From Alphaproteobacteria bacterium PA2 (GTDB lineage Bacteria > Pseudomonadota > Alphaproteobacteria > Caulobacterales > Caulobacteraceae): DNA of 64,000 nucleotides. The notes beneath the pieces are model-generated. The model was not told the DNA's origin, searched no databases, and was given only the letters and a program-made list of their open reading frames with translations. Both the position numbers and the translations under genes were made by a program. Below, one piece after another: positions 25,595 through 36,098 of the stretch. Each line of letters opens with the position of its first letter. Position 1 is the first letter of the stretch. The stretch spans positions 2,267,001 to 2,331,000 of the forward strand of contig NKIZ01000001.1 of NCBI GenBank assembly GCA_002256425.1. Reading direction: 5' to 3'.

Positions 25595-27139
25595 CTACTG
25601 CGTGGGAGGCAGGCTTGTGGCCCCCGGGTCCTTCTTGATGATGTCCAGGACAGAGGTCATTGGCTTGGGGGGAGCTGGAGTCGGTTGGGCTTCAGCCCCC
25701 TGAGGGCGCGATTCGAGCCTGCTGGCAGGGCGAGGCTTTGCAGTGGGAAGCGAACCAACGGCGTCGAGGATGATGACCGGGACATCAAGTGGCGTCACGC
25801 CCCTGTACTTGACCCGCTTGAAGTTTCTTTTCGGATCATAGGTCTCGACCTGATCTGAAAGCACCTGCGGCGTAAGGGTGCCCGTCAGGGCTAGAAGCTG
25901 AACCCTGCTCACATATTCCGCCGTCTGGGCGCGGGCCAAGTTTTGTTGGGCGGCGTTCAATTCCGCCTGGGCGTTCAGGATCTCGATATTGCTGCGGAGG
26001 GCGTAACGTTCCTCAGCCCTTACCCCGAGAAAGGCCAGCTCGTTTGATTTGACTTCTTCCTGCAGGGTCTGGAGCTGCTGGCGAAGGGAGGCCATGTGTT
26101 CCCAAGCCTGGGCGACATTGGAGACCAGTTGAAGGCGCACTTCTTCCACGGACAATCGATCGCGGTTGTTTTCTTCCACCGACTGCCGAATCGCTGAGCG
26201 AATTTGTCCGGCAGAAAAGATCGGTTGGCTGAACACCACGGACGCCGATCGGCTGTCATCATAGAGGTCGCCCTGGTAGGGCAAGTAAGGAGAGCGTTGC
26301 ATTTCCGCCCGCGCTGTCACTGTCGGCATGCCGTTTGCCTTGGCGCGTGCTATCCGGGCGCGGGAAGCCTGCTCATTGAATTGCGCGCCCAGGAGCTGAG
26401 GATTGTGCGATTCGGCGGTATCGAATGCAGTGTCCAGACTTGCAGGCAGCTGCTCCAGGGGCGGCAGGGGCTCTAGCTGCCCGGGATTTTGCCCAACCAC
26501 CGCCAGGAACTGACTGCGGGTTGCTGCGAGTTGCTCCTGCGCGTTGAAGAGTTGCGTGCGGGCCTGAGACAGTCGCGCCCGCGACTGCGCCAGATCTGTA
26601 AGGGTCACTGTCCGGACATCATACTTCGCCTGGGTGTCCTCTAGCCCCCGCTGAAGAACCGCCACTGTCTCCTGGGCGATCTTCAGAAGCTGCTCGTCCC
26701 GTCTAACACCAGCATAGGCCGCAACCACCCGGACCATCACATCCATTTCATAGCGGCGCAGCTGCTCGCGGCCTGCCAGGATCTGGGCCTCCGCCTCGGA
26801 GACCCGTGCGCGGACCCGCCCGCCCGTATAGAGCGGCTGGACTGCCGTAACGCTCATACTGTTGGTAATGGCGTCGGCCTTGGCGCCATCCCGGCGAATT
26901 TCATAGGACGTTTCTCCGGCCTGAGCTGAAATGTTCAATCCATACCCAGCCCTCGCTTGGACATAAGACTCGTCTGCGGCGCGGACAGCAGCCCGCTGCG
27001 CCTGCAGGCCCGGATTATTGTCATAGGCATAGGCAATGACCTCCGAAAGGGTTTCGGCGCTTGAAGGGAAGGCAGCCATGCAAAGGCTGACCACGATCGC
27101 GGTGGAGGACTTGAGCATCAGGCGCACATTCATGGTCAT
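25595..27139 (-). CDS. rsaF: TolC-family outer membrane channel of the S-layer secretion system
   Basis: A 514-residue outer membrane efflux protein with an N-terminal signal peptide (VSLCMAAFPSSAETL). TolC hallmarks are an early SEVIAYAYDNNPGLQAQRA, VTAVQPLYTGGRVRARVSEA, and a second, internally repeated half with FSQPIFSAGQIRSAIRQS. Long alpha-helical regions follow each. The last 60 or so residues are a Pro-rich periplasmic tail. It would complete the trans-envelope channel with RsaD (ABC transporter) and RsaE (adaptor). It lies between the O-antigen glycosyltransferase genes and rsaA, 69 bases after the former. In-frame ATGs at 27139 and 27133 are both possible starts. Confidence 0.92.
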   Translation of the reverse strand: MTMNVRLMLKSSTAIVVSLCMAAFPSSAETLSEVIAYAYDNNPGLQAQRAAVRAADESYVQARAGYGLNISAQAGETSYEIRRDGAKADAITNSMSVTAVQPLYTGGRVRARVSEAEAQILAGREQLRRYEMDVMVRVVAAYAGVRRDEQLLKIAQETVAVLQRGLEDTQAKYDVRTVTLTDLAQSRARLSQARTQLFNAQEQLAATRSQFLAVVGQNPGQLEPLPPLEQLPASLDTAFDTAESHNPQLLGAQFNEQASRARIARAKANGMPTVTARAEMQRSPYLPYQGDLYDDSRSASVVFSQPIFSAGQIRSAIRQSVEENNRDRLSVEEVRLQLVSNVAQAWEHMASLRQQLQTLQEEVKSNELAFLGVRAEERYALRSNIEILNAQAELNAAQQNLARAQTAEYVSRVQLLALTGTLTPQVLSDQVETYDPKRNFKRVKYRGVTPLDVPVIILDAVGSLPTAKPRPASRLESRPQGAEAQPTPAPPKPMTSVLDIIKKDPGATSLPPTQ

Positions 27140-27207
27140 TGGCCCAATCAGGCCTCAGCAGAAGTTGAAGATTGAGGAGGGGGAAGCAGGGGTGTCATGG
27201 CGATCTC

Positions 27208-28245
27208 TCAGGAGAGCAACCGTTGAATGGTCGTCTTCCAGGTCAGGTCCCGTGCCTGCCAGGCCGACCTCGCCGCCAGGCCCAGGTCTCGCGCCCGTGC
27301 TCTGTCAGAAGCAAGCCACTCAAGGCCCTCAGCCACTGAAGCCGGATGAGGCTCGGCGACGTAGCCCGTGAATTCATTGACAAGTTCCAGCAGGCCGCCT
27401 GAGTCATTGGTTGTTAGCACCGCCTTCCCTGCGGCGAAGGCTTCCATGGTCACATAGCCAAGGGAGTCCTCATCATAGGGCAGATAGGCGCAGGCCCGGG
27501 CGGAATTGACCCAATCGGCGATCATCTCACGAGGATGAAAGCCGAAATGAAGCTCAACTCTATCCTTCAGACCAAGATCCGAAACCAGCTGACGCAGCTG
27601 ATCTGCATAGGCCTCGCTGTCAGGAGGCCCCGCCACCACCAGTTTCGCTTTGAGCTTGGGCAGAAGCGCCATGCCTTCGATCAGGAGGTGCTGACGCTTT
27701 CCGGGCCCGATCCGTCCGCCGGCGAAAATGTACCCGCCGTCACTGCCCCCAACAAAGAGGGCTTCATCATTAAGCGGCGGATAGAGGATTTCACTCTGAA
27801 CATTGTTGTAGCGCGCCAGTCGATCCTGGGTGGTGGGTGAATTCACATAGATGGCGCGGCACTGGGCGAAGCACTGCTCATCGGCCGTCCTGATGGTTTG
27901 CTTTATCACGCCATCACGCCCCTCATCACCAAGGCCCTGGCCGACATCCCCCAAGTCATAGGCCTGCCTGAACTGGTGAAGCAGCCAGAGGGTTTTGTGT
28001 TCATGGGGAACAAGATAGGCCGGGAACTTCAGCGCAATGACGCGGTCGGCGTTATAGATGCGCAGGGTGCGGTGCAGGAGCACCTCATCAATCAGCCGCT
28101 CTGAAGGCGTCCATTGAAAGGGCAGCCTCATCAGCTCGCTTTCAACACCCGGTGTCTGATTGAGCTGCCGCACCAGATTGTCCGCCAATTCTTCAGCGCC
28201 GCCGCGGATAAAGGGCGCGGCATTGTTCACGACGAGAACCTTCAT
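27208..28245 (-). CDS. GT4-type glycosyltransferase, probable O-antigen assembly
   Basis: A 345-residue GT-B fold glycosyltransferase starting MKVLVVNNAAPFIRGGAEEL; the Gly-rich first loop is typical. The donor-binding region contains GGRIGPGKRQHLLIEGMALL and the EX7E-like motif EDSLGYVTMEAFAAGKAVLT. ATG 28245 overlaps the stop of the upstream gene (ATGA), indicating translational coupling; a longer frame to 28275 is less likely. It is a paralogue of the next gene. Given its neighbours it probably adds perosamine or a related GDP-sugar to the O-antigen; specificity is inferred. Confidence 0.85.
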   Translation of the reverse strand: MKVLVVNNAAPFIRGGAEELADNLVRQLNQTPGVESELMRLPFQWTPSERLIDEVLLHRTLRIYNADRVIALKFPAYLVPHEHKTLWLLHQFRQAYDLGDVGQGLGDEGRDGVIKQTIRTADEQCFAQCRAIYVNSPTTQDRLARYNNVQSEILYPPLNDEALFVGGSDGGYIFAGGRIGPGKRQHLLIEGMALLPKLKAKLVVAGPPDSEAYADQLRQLVSDLGLKDRVELHFGFHPREMIADWVNSARACAYLPYDEDSLGYVTMEAFAAGKAVLTTNDSGGLLELVNEFTGYVAEPHPASVAEGLEWLASDRARARDLGLAARSAWQARDLTWKTTIQRLLS

Positions 28246-29276
28246 GTGGTGAGCGCCGTTACTACGTGATCCCAATCTATGTTTAGCTCGGAAAGACGGC
28301 GGAAATTTGCCTGCCCAAATTGTTCAGCGAGCTTGCGGTCCCGATAGAGCTTGTCCATCGCCTGAGCCAGGGCGACAGGATCAGGCTCAGCCACCAGGCC
28401 GTTCCTGCCATGCTCCACCAGCTCAAGCACGCCGCCGGAGTCTGTGGTGGTAATGACGCACTTCATGGAATGGGCCGCCTCAAGGGACGGATAGCCATAA
28501 GAGTCTTCGTCGTGAGGCAGATAGGCCGCCGCCAGGGCTCCAGCCAGCATGTCAGCCTTTTCGTCCTCCGAGATCCAACGATCTTCGAATATGACGCGGT
28601 CCTGAACGCCCAATGAGGCAATGAGGTCTTCGATGACCCGGGCGTAGGCCGGACTGCTGCAACTGCCGCAGAGACGCAGGCGGACATCTGTCTTCACATG
28701 GGCCATAGCCTCAATCAGCAAGGCCTGACGCTTGTGGGGTTCCACCCTGCAGACCACAAAGATTTCATCGCCATAGCCATCACACCTGAAGCGCTCTGGC
28801 TTGTAGATTGGCGGATAGAGAGGCTGAGACGCCACCCCATTGAACGCCGAGAGGCGATCACTGACCACCTGGGAGTTGGTGAAGACCTTTTGAGCTTCCC
28901 CCAACGCCCGGGTGTCGAGGTCCATCAGGGTCTGACGAATGGCGAGGTTGTGGGGGGTGGGATCTGGCGAATGGGGCTGCCCCCAGAGGTCATAATAGGC
29001 CCTGATGTGATGGATGAACCAGAGCACCTTGTTGGGATGGCGCAGGACATAGGCTGGCGGCCGAAACGCGATCAACCTGTCTCCCGCCTGGCTGAGATCC
29101 ATCAGTCGGAGGGCCGCAATCTGATCAAGCATGTCATGCGGTGTCTCAATGAAAGGCAGGTAGAACCGCTCGACCTCATGACCGTGCTCTAGCAGCTTTT
29201 CCTCGAGCCACTCGACGATGAATCGGGCGCCGCCATTGATGAAAGGCACAAAGGTGGATGCGAGAACGACTTTCAT
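28242..29276 (-). CDS. GT4-type glycosyltransferase, probable O-antigen assembly
   Basis: A 344-residue GT-B glycosyltransferase, paralogous to the gene at 27208. Shared landmarks are MKVVLASTFVPFINGGARFI, VCRVEPHKRQALLIEAMAHV, and EDSYGYPSLEAAHSMKCVIT. It starts 6 bases after the per stop codon and overlaps the next glycosyltransferase by 4 bases, so it belongs to the same operon. It is likely to act at the cytoplasmic face of the inner membrane on a lipid-linked glycan. Confidence 0.86.
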   Translation of the reverse strand: MKVVLASTFVPFINGGARFIVEWLEEKLLEHGHEVERFYLPFIETPHDMLDQIAALRLMDLSQAGDRLIAFRPPAYVLRHPNKVLWFIHHIRAYYDLWGQPHSPDPTPHNLAIRQTLMDLDTRALGEAQKVFTNSQVVSDRLSAFNGVASQPLYPPIYKPERFRCDGYGDEIFVVCRVEPHKRQALLIEAMAHVKTDVRLRLCGSCSSPAYARVIEDLIASLGVQDRVIFEDRWISEDEKADMLAGALAAAYLPHDEDSYGYPSLEAAHSMKCVITTTDSGGVLELVEHGRNGLVAEPDPVALAQAMDKLYRDRKLAEQFGQANFRRLSELNIDWDHVVTALTT

Positions 29277-29282
29277 GGCGAC

Positions 29283-30388
29283 CTAGGCCAAGGCCTCGAT
29301 CAACACCGAAACCACCCGGTCGAGATCAGCTTCGGACAGGCCGCCATGGGTGGGCAGGTTGATGCCGCGCTCCGAACACCAGTCCGCATTGGGATAATCC
29401 CCTTCCAGCTCGGCATAGGGCGGCATGACGTGCATGGGGTAAAAGATCGGGCGTGACTCAATTCCCGCCTGGTCAAGGGTTTCAATGACCATGTCCCGCG
29501 ACTTCAGATCCGGCTGGTTAATGAGCACGGTGTACATCCAGTAGACGTGCCCGGCCCAGTTCTCACTCACAGGCAGGGTCAGTATGTCACTATAGCGAGC
29601 CAGCCGGTCTTGATACCCGGCCGCAACGCGCTGGCGCATGGCCAGATGGTCTTCGATCCGTTCCATCTGGGCCAGGCCAATAGCGGCGGCAATGTTGGTC
29701 ATCCGGTAGTTATAGCCGACCACAGGAAACCAGTAGCGACGGGTCGGGTCCATGCCCTGGCTGCGGTAAAGCCGCAGCTTCTGGGCAAGGACGTCGTTAT
29801 TGGTCGTAACCATGCCCCCCTCCCCTGTCGTAATGATCTTGTTGCCAAAAAAGCTGAAGGTCGCGCAATCTCCAATCCCACCGACCCGCCGGCCTTTGTA
29901 GGTGGCCCCGACGGCCTCGGCGGCGTCTTCCAGGACAAAGAGATTGTGCCGTCTGGCGACCTCCATGACGGGATCCATGTCGACCGGGTGGCCATAGAGA
30001 TGCACCGGTATGATCCCCTTGGTCCGCGGCGTGATTTTGGCTTCGAGAAGGTCGGGATCCAGGTTGAAGGTTCGGGGGTCATTGTCCACGAAGACCGGGG
30101 TGGCGCCGCAATAGCGGACCGCATTTGCGCTGGCGATATAGGTCAGGTCAGGCACGAGGACTTCATCGCCCGGCCCCAGGTCCAGGGCCACCAGGGCCAG
30201 GTGCAGGGCCGTGGTGCCGTTGTTGACGGCAATGGCGTGTTTGACGCCACAGAACTCTGCAAAGGCAGCCTCGAAATCGGCAATGAACCGTCCGCTGGAT
30301 GATATCCAGCCAGAGGTCATGCACTCCATGACGTACTCGGTTTCACGACCTCCGAGATCAGGGGCCGCCACGGAAATCTTTGTTGTCG

Positions 30389-30392
<4 letters not shown>
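29283..30392 (-). CDS. per: GDP-perosamine synthase (PLP aminotransferase)
   Basis: A 369-residue aminotransferase of the DegT/DnrJ/EryC1/StrS family. It converts GDP-4-keto-6-deoxymannose and glutamate to GDP-perosamine. The PLP lysine is about Lys185 in FFGNKIITTGEGG. Other signatures are NNGTTALHLALVAL (phosphate binding), DEVLVPDLTYIASANA, and VLEDAAEAVGATYKG. Family members make various amino sugars; the perosamine assignment rests on its place between gmd and an N-acetyltransferase and on similarity in layout to the Caulobacter enzyme. It overlaps perB by 4 bases (ATGA). Confidence 0.9.
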
Positions 30393-32120
<1,728 letters not shown>

Positions 32121-32128
32121 TCAGGCCC

Positions 32129-33433
32129 TTACTTCTCACGCATGGTCCTGTGCAGGGCGTTTGTGAGCGGATTGAAGATATATTCAAGTGCTGAGCGCTT
32201 GCCTGTGGGCACGACCACTTCAGCTGGCAGGCCCGCCTTCAACCGCGGTTTCAATTCGGCCGGCAGGTCTGAATCCTTGATGTTCACAATTACCAGGAAA
32301 TAGGGCGCACGGGTGGCCTCATCGACAAGACGATCCTGTGAGACCGATCCGACCTTGCCTTTCACGATCGGAACGGAGCGATCATGGAAGCTCGAAAACC
32401 TGAGTTCCGCCTCCATACCGGGATGTACACTGTCCACATCCGTGGGAGAAAATTGGGCGTGGATAACCATGTCGCCCTTGTCCGGGGCGATTTCCACCAA
32501 AGGCTCAGCTGGCCGGACTACGGCGCCTTCGGTGAAGAATTTCAGATTCTGGGCTGTTCCACTGACCGGCGAGACGATCTTGACGCGCCGGGCCATATCG
32601 GCAGCCACGGTATACTTTTCCCGCAGGTCCGTCGTCTGAACCTGTATGTCAGCGAGCTCCTTGGCGATATCCTGATCAAACTGCTGCCGGATTTGACGCG
32701 ATTGAAGGGATGCTTCGCCAATTGCCTTTTGGGTCTGGGCTATCTCGGACTGCGCCCTGCCAATTCCCCCCAAGATCTGTTCCCTCTGGTTCTCCAGGGC
32801 CAGAATCCGAGGCTTTGGAACGAGATTTTTCGCGTAGAGCTCATTCAGCCCCACCAGCTCCTCGGTGTAGAGATCGACCTGCCTTGTCATGCTCGCCCGC
32901 TGCATTTCGATCCCTGCGATCTGCTCACGGTATTGCCCAACCCTGGCGTCAAGAATTTCCACCTGGCCGGTTACGGTGCCCAGCCGTTCCTGGAACTGTC
33001 GCTTCTCATCTTCAACAGCCTGGCGGACAACCGGATCTCCAAGCTGGGCAGCGACTTCCGGGGAGAAACGGACACTTGAATAGCGGTTTCGTTCAGAGTT
33101 CAGCCTATCGGCGCGGGCAAGCAGGGTGAAAAGCTGATTGCGAACGATTTCCAACCCCGCATCTGCCTGGACCGGGTCAAGTTCAAACAGCACCTGACCT
33201 GCCCGAACACGATCACCGTCGCGGACCATGATCTTGCGGATCATGCCGCCTTCGAGATGCTGGATGGTCTTGCGGTTGTTCTCGGTCGTCAAAACCCCTT
33301 GGCCGATCACGGCGCTGCTCAGGGGCGCAAAGGCCGCCCATAGACCCAGGACGCCGAATGTCACAAAGATCAGAACAAAGCCGATCCTGGCAAGCCGCTG
33401 ATAGTTGTCACTAGGACGCGCAATGTCCGCCAT
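32129..33433 (-). CDS. rsaE: type I secretion membrane fusion protein (HlyD family)
   Basis: A 434-residue periplasmic adaptor. One transmembrane helix near residues 15-35 (GFVLIFVTFGVLGLWAAFAP) is followed by the first half of the lipoyl domain (GGMIRKIMVRDGDRVRAGQV), a long coiled-coil hairpin (about 100-280), the second lipoyl half (VSPVSGTAQNLKFFTEGAVV), and a beta-barrel domain with the HlyD C-terminal signature (LKPRLKAGLPAEVVVPTGKR). It would link RsaD to RsaF. It is 32 bases downstream of rsaD. Confidence 0.94.
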   Translation of the reverse strand: MADIARPSDNYQRLARIGFVLIFVTFGVLGLWAAFAPLSSAVIGQGVLTTENNRKTIQHLEGGMIRKIMVRDGDRVRAGQVLFELDPVQADAGLEIVRNQLFTLLARADRLNSERNRYSSVRFSPEVAAQLGDPVVRQAVEDEKRQFQERLGTVTGQVEILDARVGQYREQIAGIEMQRASMTRQVDLYTEELVGLNELYAKNLVPKPRILALENQREQILGGIGRAQSEIAQTQKAIGEASLQSRQIRQQFDQDIAKELADIQVQTTDLREKYTVAADMARRVKIVSPVSGTAQNLKFFTEGAVVRPAEPLVEIAPDKGDMVIHAQFSPTDVDSVHPGMEAELRFSSFHDRSVPIVKGKVGSVSQDRLVDEATRAPYFLVIVNIKDSDLPAELKPRLKAGLPAEVVVPTGKRSALEYIFNPLTNALHRTMREK

Positions 33434-33465
33434 GGCGATTTCTCTCTAGATTACTCTGACCCAGA

Positions 33466-35172
33466 TCAGGCTGAGGCTGGGGCGGGCGCATTGTTGGCGA
33501 TCAAGCGGCTCAGGATGTCATCGCGGTCGCCAAACTGCGTTACCGTACCGTTCTGCATGATCATGATCTTGTCTGCGAAGGCCAGTAGATTGGTCTTGTG
33601 GGTCACAAAGACAATGGTCTTTCCCAGGGTCTTCATGTGCGCGATGGCCCGCGACAGAGCCAGCTCGCCTTCGGCGTCAAGATTGGCGTTTGGCTCATCC
33701 ATGACGATGAGGGCCGGCTTTCGAAAGATCGTCCTCGCCAATGCTAGCCGCTGCCTCTGGCCGCCCGAGAGGGCCGCGCCGCCATCCCCGATCTGTGTCT
33801 CGTAGCCCTGAGGCAAGGCCTGAATGACCTCGTGAACACCTGCTATCTGGGCCGCTTCGATGACATCGGCGCTCTCGAACTCGGTGAATCGCGCGATGTT
33901 CTGCGCGACGGTTCCTGAAAAGAGTTCGACATCCTGGGGCAGGTAGCCGACGTGCTGGCCCAGCTGCAGAGGGTCCCACTGCCGCAGCTCAAAGCCATCC
34001 AGGCGAACGGCGCCACTGACAATTGGCCAAACCCCGACAAGTCCGCGCACCAGGCTCGATTTGCCGGCGGCGCTCGGACCAATTATCGCAAGGGATGTGC
34101 CCGCCTCCAGAAGGAAGCTGGCATTGATCACAGTGGGGCGCTGGGCGCCAGGCGGTACAATGCTGGCGGCCTCGACGAGAAGTCGCCCCTTGGGATCAGG
34201 CAAGAGCATGCGCTCACCCCCATCTGCATTGTCACGAAACATCTTCTGCAGCCGATCCCAGCTGCCACGGGCATTGATAAAGCTCTTCCATTGCCCAACA
34301 GCAGCTTCAATCGGCGCAAGCGCGCGACCGACCAGAATTGAGGCGGCGATCATTGCGCCGGGCGAAATCTTGCCTGTGATCGCCAGATAGGCCCCACCGC
34401 CCAGGATGAGGGTCTGGACGGCCTGGCGAACGAATTTGATCGTCGCCATGATGGTCCCGCCACGATCACTGGCGGCGGCCTGCCAGCCGATCAGGTCGTC
34501 GCGACGGACCTGCCAACGGCTCTGCAGACCGCGCCACATGCCCATGGCCCGCATGACTTCTGAGTTCCGCAGGGTCGCGGCGACGTCATTCTGCGCACCG
34601 ATTGACGACATGGTCGCCCGCTGGATGGGTGTGCGGGTGGCGTAATCATTGGCCACGGCCAGACCAAAAATCATGATGCCGGAGATTATGGCAAGGAAGC
34701 CGAAAAACGGATGCAGGATGAATGAAACAATCAGGAAGACCGGGATCCAGGGCGCATCACAAAACGTGATCAATCCCGCCCCGGTGATGAACTCCCGAAC
34801 GCCATCCATGTCGCGAAATGCCTGTGCATCCCCTCCCCTTCGCAGAAGGGTGCCGTCCAGCACGGTGCGAAAGGTTGGCGCGCTTAGGTTCGAGTCAAAT
34901 CTGATACCGCCCCGCACTAGGACCTGGGTGCGCAGAATCTCCAGGACCGCGTAGACAACAAATAGAAAGATTACAATTGCAGTGATAAAGAACAGGGTAA
35001 GCGAGTTTCGACTTGTCAGAACCCGATCATAAACCTGAAGCATGTATATTGGGCTTACGAGCGCCAATATATTGATGAACATACTGAAAAAAACGGCAAT
35101 TAGTATCGCCGGCCTGACGCTTTCGAGCGCCTGGTTCAGTGGGGTCGGCTTTTCGGTTGAGTTAAAGGCCAT
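33466..35172 (-). CDS. rsaD: type I secretion ABC transporter (permease-ATPase fusion)
   Basis: A 568-residue inner-membrane exporter. The N-terminal half has about six transmembrane helices (for example MFINILALVSPIYMLQVYDR). The C-terminal ATPase has Walker A GPSAAGKSSL, signature LSGGQRQRLALARTI, Walker B LIVMDEPNANLD and H-loop VFVTHKT. There is no N-terminal C39 peptidase domain, as in RsaD and PrtD transporters. It is the first gene of the minus-strand S-layer operon. It should export RsaA and very probably the RTX and anchor-module proteins at 3.3-13.8 kb, since no second type I system is visible in the window. Confidence 0.95.
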   Translation of the reverse strand: MAFNSTEKPTPLNQALESVRPAILIAVFFSMFINILALVSPIYMLQVYDRVLTSRNSLTLFFITAIVIFLFVVYAVLEILRTQVLVRGGIRFDSNLSAPTFRTVLDGTLLRRGGDAQAFRDMDGVREFITGAGLITFCDAPWIPVFLIVSFILHPFFGFLAIISGIMIFGLAVANDYATRTPIQRATMSSIGAQNDVAATLRNSEVMRAMGMWRGLQSRWQVRRDDLIGWQAAASDRGGTIMATIKFVRQAVQTLILGGGAYLAITGKISPGAMIAASILVGRALAPIEAAVGQWKSFINARGSWDRLQKMFRDNADGGERMLLPDPKGRLLVEAASIVPPGAQRPTVINASFLLEAGTSLAIIGPSAAGKSSLVRGLVGVWPIVSGAVRLDGFELRQWDPLQLGQHVGYLPQDVELFSGTVAQNIARFTEFESADVIEAAQIAGVHEVIQALPQGYETQIGDGGAALSGGQRQRLALARTIFRKPALIVMDEPNANLDAEGELALSRAIAHMKTLGKTIVFVTHKTNLLAFADKIMIMQNGTVTQFGDRDDILSRLIANNAPAPASA

Positions 35173-35763
35173 ATGCTAGCGTCTCGCTACGAAGTTATAT
35201 TCTGCGCCGGCTTCGCAGGGGGCACGGGGAATTATTGGTTATAAGGAGTGGGCCGCCACTTGAGGATGCCAATTGCAAATGCCCATTCAAAGGTCACGGC
35301 AGAGACCGGCGCTAAGGGTCGCCTGACTGTGTCAAGTTTATGACCACCTAACGAAACAGAGCTCCCTTGCATCATAGAGGCTGGCGGCCTCAACACACTT
35401 CACTCCCTGAAATCGTAGCGCCTCGACGCGCATGGCGACAAGTCTGTCGCTTGCGACGCTAGCTGGAGACTCCAGCTAGCATTTCAAGGCAAGTCTTCGG
35501 CGAGATTGCCGAGGCCTTACAGAAGCGCCCTATCAGATTCAATGAATTTCTGGGCAGGGTTGAAGATTGCCGCAAACTCAGCGGCTCGAGCCGTTCTTCC
35601 TCCCCGATTCGCCAATGGCCGATGGAAAGCTTCCAGAAATCAACTTCTTTGTGGGAGAATCAATTTTGATGGGTACAGCGAGTGTAAAATGCTGTACACC
35701 TGTCCATCGGTATTGAAGAGTTTCGTTATCGGGCCAGAAGCGGCCCGGTCAGGATCGGATAGA
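35173..35763. other. divergent intergenic region between rsaD and an XRE regulator
   Basis: About 590 bases that should hold the promoters of the rsaD operon (minus) and the XRE gene (plus). An in-frame upstream extension of the XRE frame to 35506 exists but shows no protein features. The main feature is a 23-bp palindrome at 35458-35480, listed separately. Confidence 0.5.
35458..35480. promoter_or_regulatory. 23-bp perfect palindrome, candidate operator
   Basis: GCTAGCTGGAG and CTCCAGCTAGC are perfect inverted arms of 11 bases around a single A. The very short centre favours a dimer-binding operator over a hairpin, although a 9-bp stem with a 5-base loop is possible. It lies 285 bases upstream of rsaD and 284 bases upstream of the XRE gene, almost exactly midway in the divergent region. 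Confidence 0.55.
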
Positions 35764-36060
35764 ATGTACGGCAACCCACAGAAGCGCAGCGCCGTTGAGG
35801 TGCAAGATCTCCGCCGCGAAGGCGGCCGTTGGCTGAAAGGCCTGAGAGAGGCCGCAGGGCTCTCGCAGCGCGAGTTGGCAGCTGGTGTAGGCGCGGATTA
35901 TTACACTTTCATTTCGCAGCTGGAGACGGGCCGCGGACGAATCCCGCCGGACCGCTACGTGGATTGGGCGCGCGCCTTTGGCGTGCCGGAGAAAGTGTTC
36001 GTTCGTGAAATTCTTCGGTACTATGATCCGATAACCTATGGCATCCTGTTCGACGAATAG
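35764..36060 (+). CDS. short XRE-family transcriptional regulator
   Basis: A 98-residue protein from ATG 35764 (AGGA about 10 bases upstream). The HTH lies at residues about 20-70: GLREAAGLSQRELAAGVGAD, YYTFISQLETGRGRIPPD. The C-terminus ILRYYDPITYGILF is characteristic of a small alphaproteobacterial subgroup. It is followed after 38 bases by a large protein of unknown function on the same strand, and faces the rsaD operon across a palindrome. It is a good candidate regulator of one or both; this is inference. Confidence 0.85.
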   Translation: MYGNPQKRSAVEVQDLRREGGRWLKGLREAAGLSQRELAAGVGADYYTFISQLETGRGRIPPDRYVDWARAFGVPEKVFVREILRYYDPITYGILFDE

Positions 36061-36098
36061 CGCCCCAACGACCCAATGACAGGAAGCAACCTTACTTC

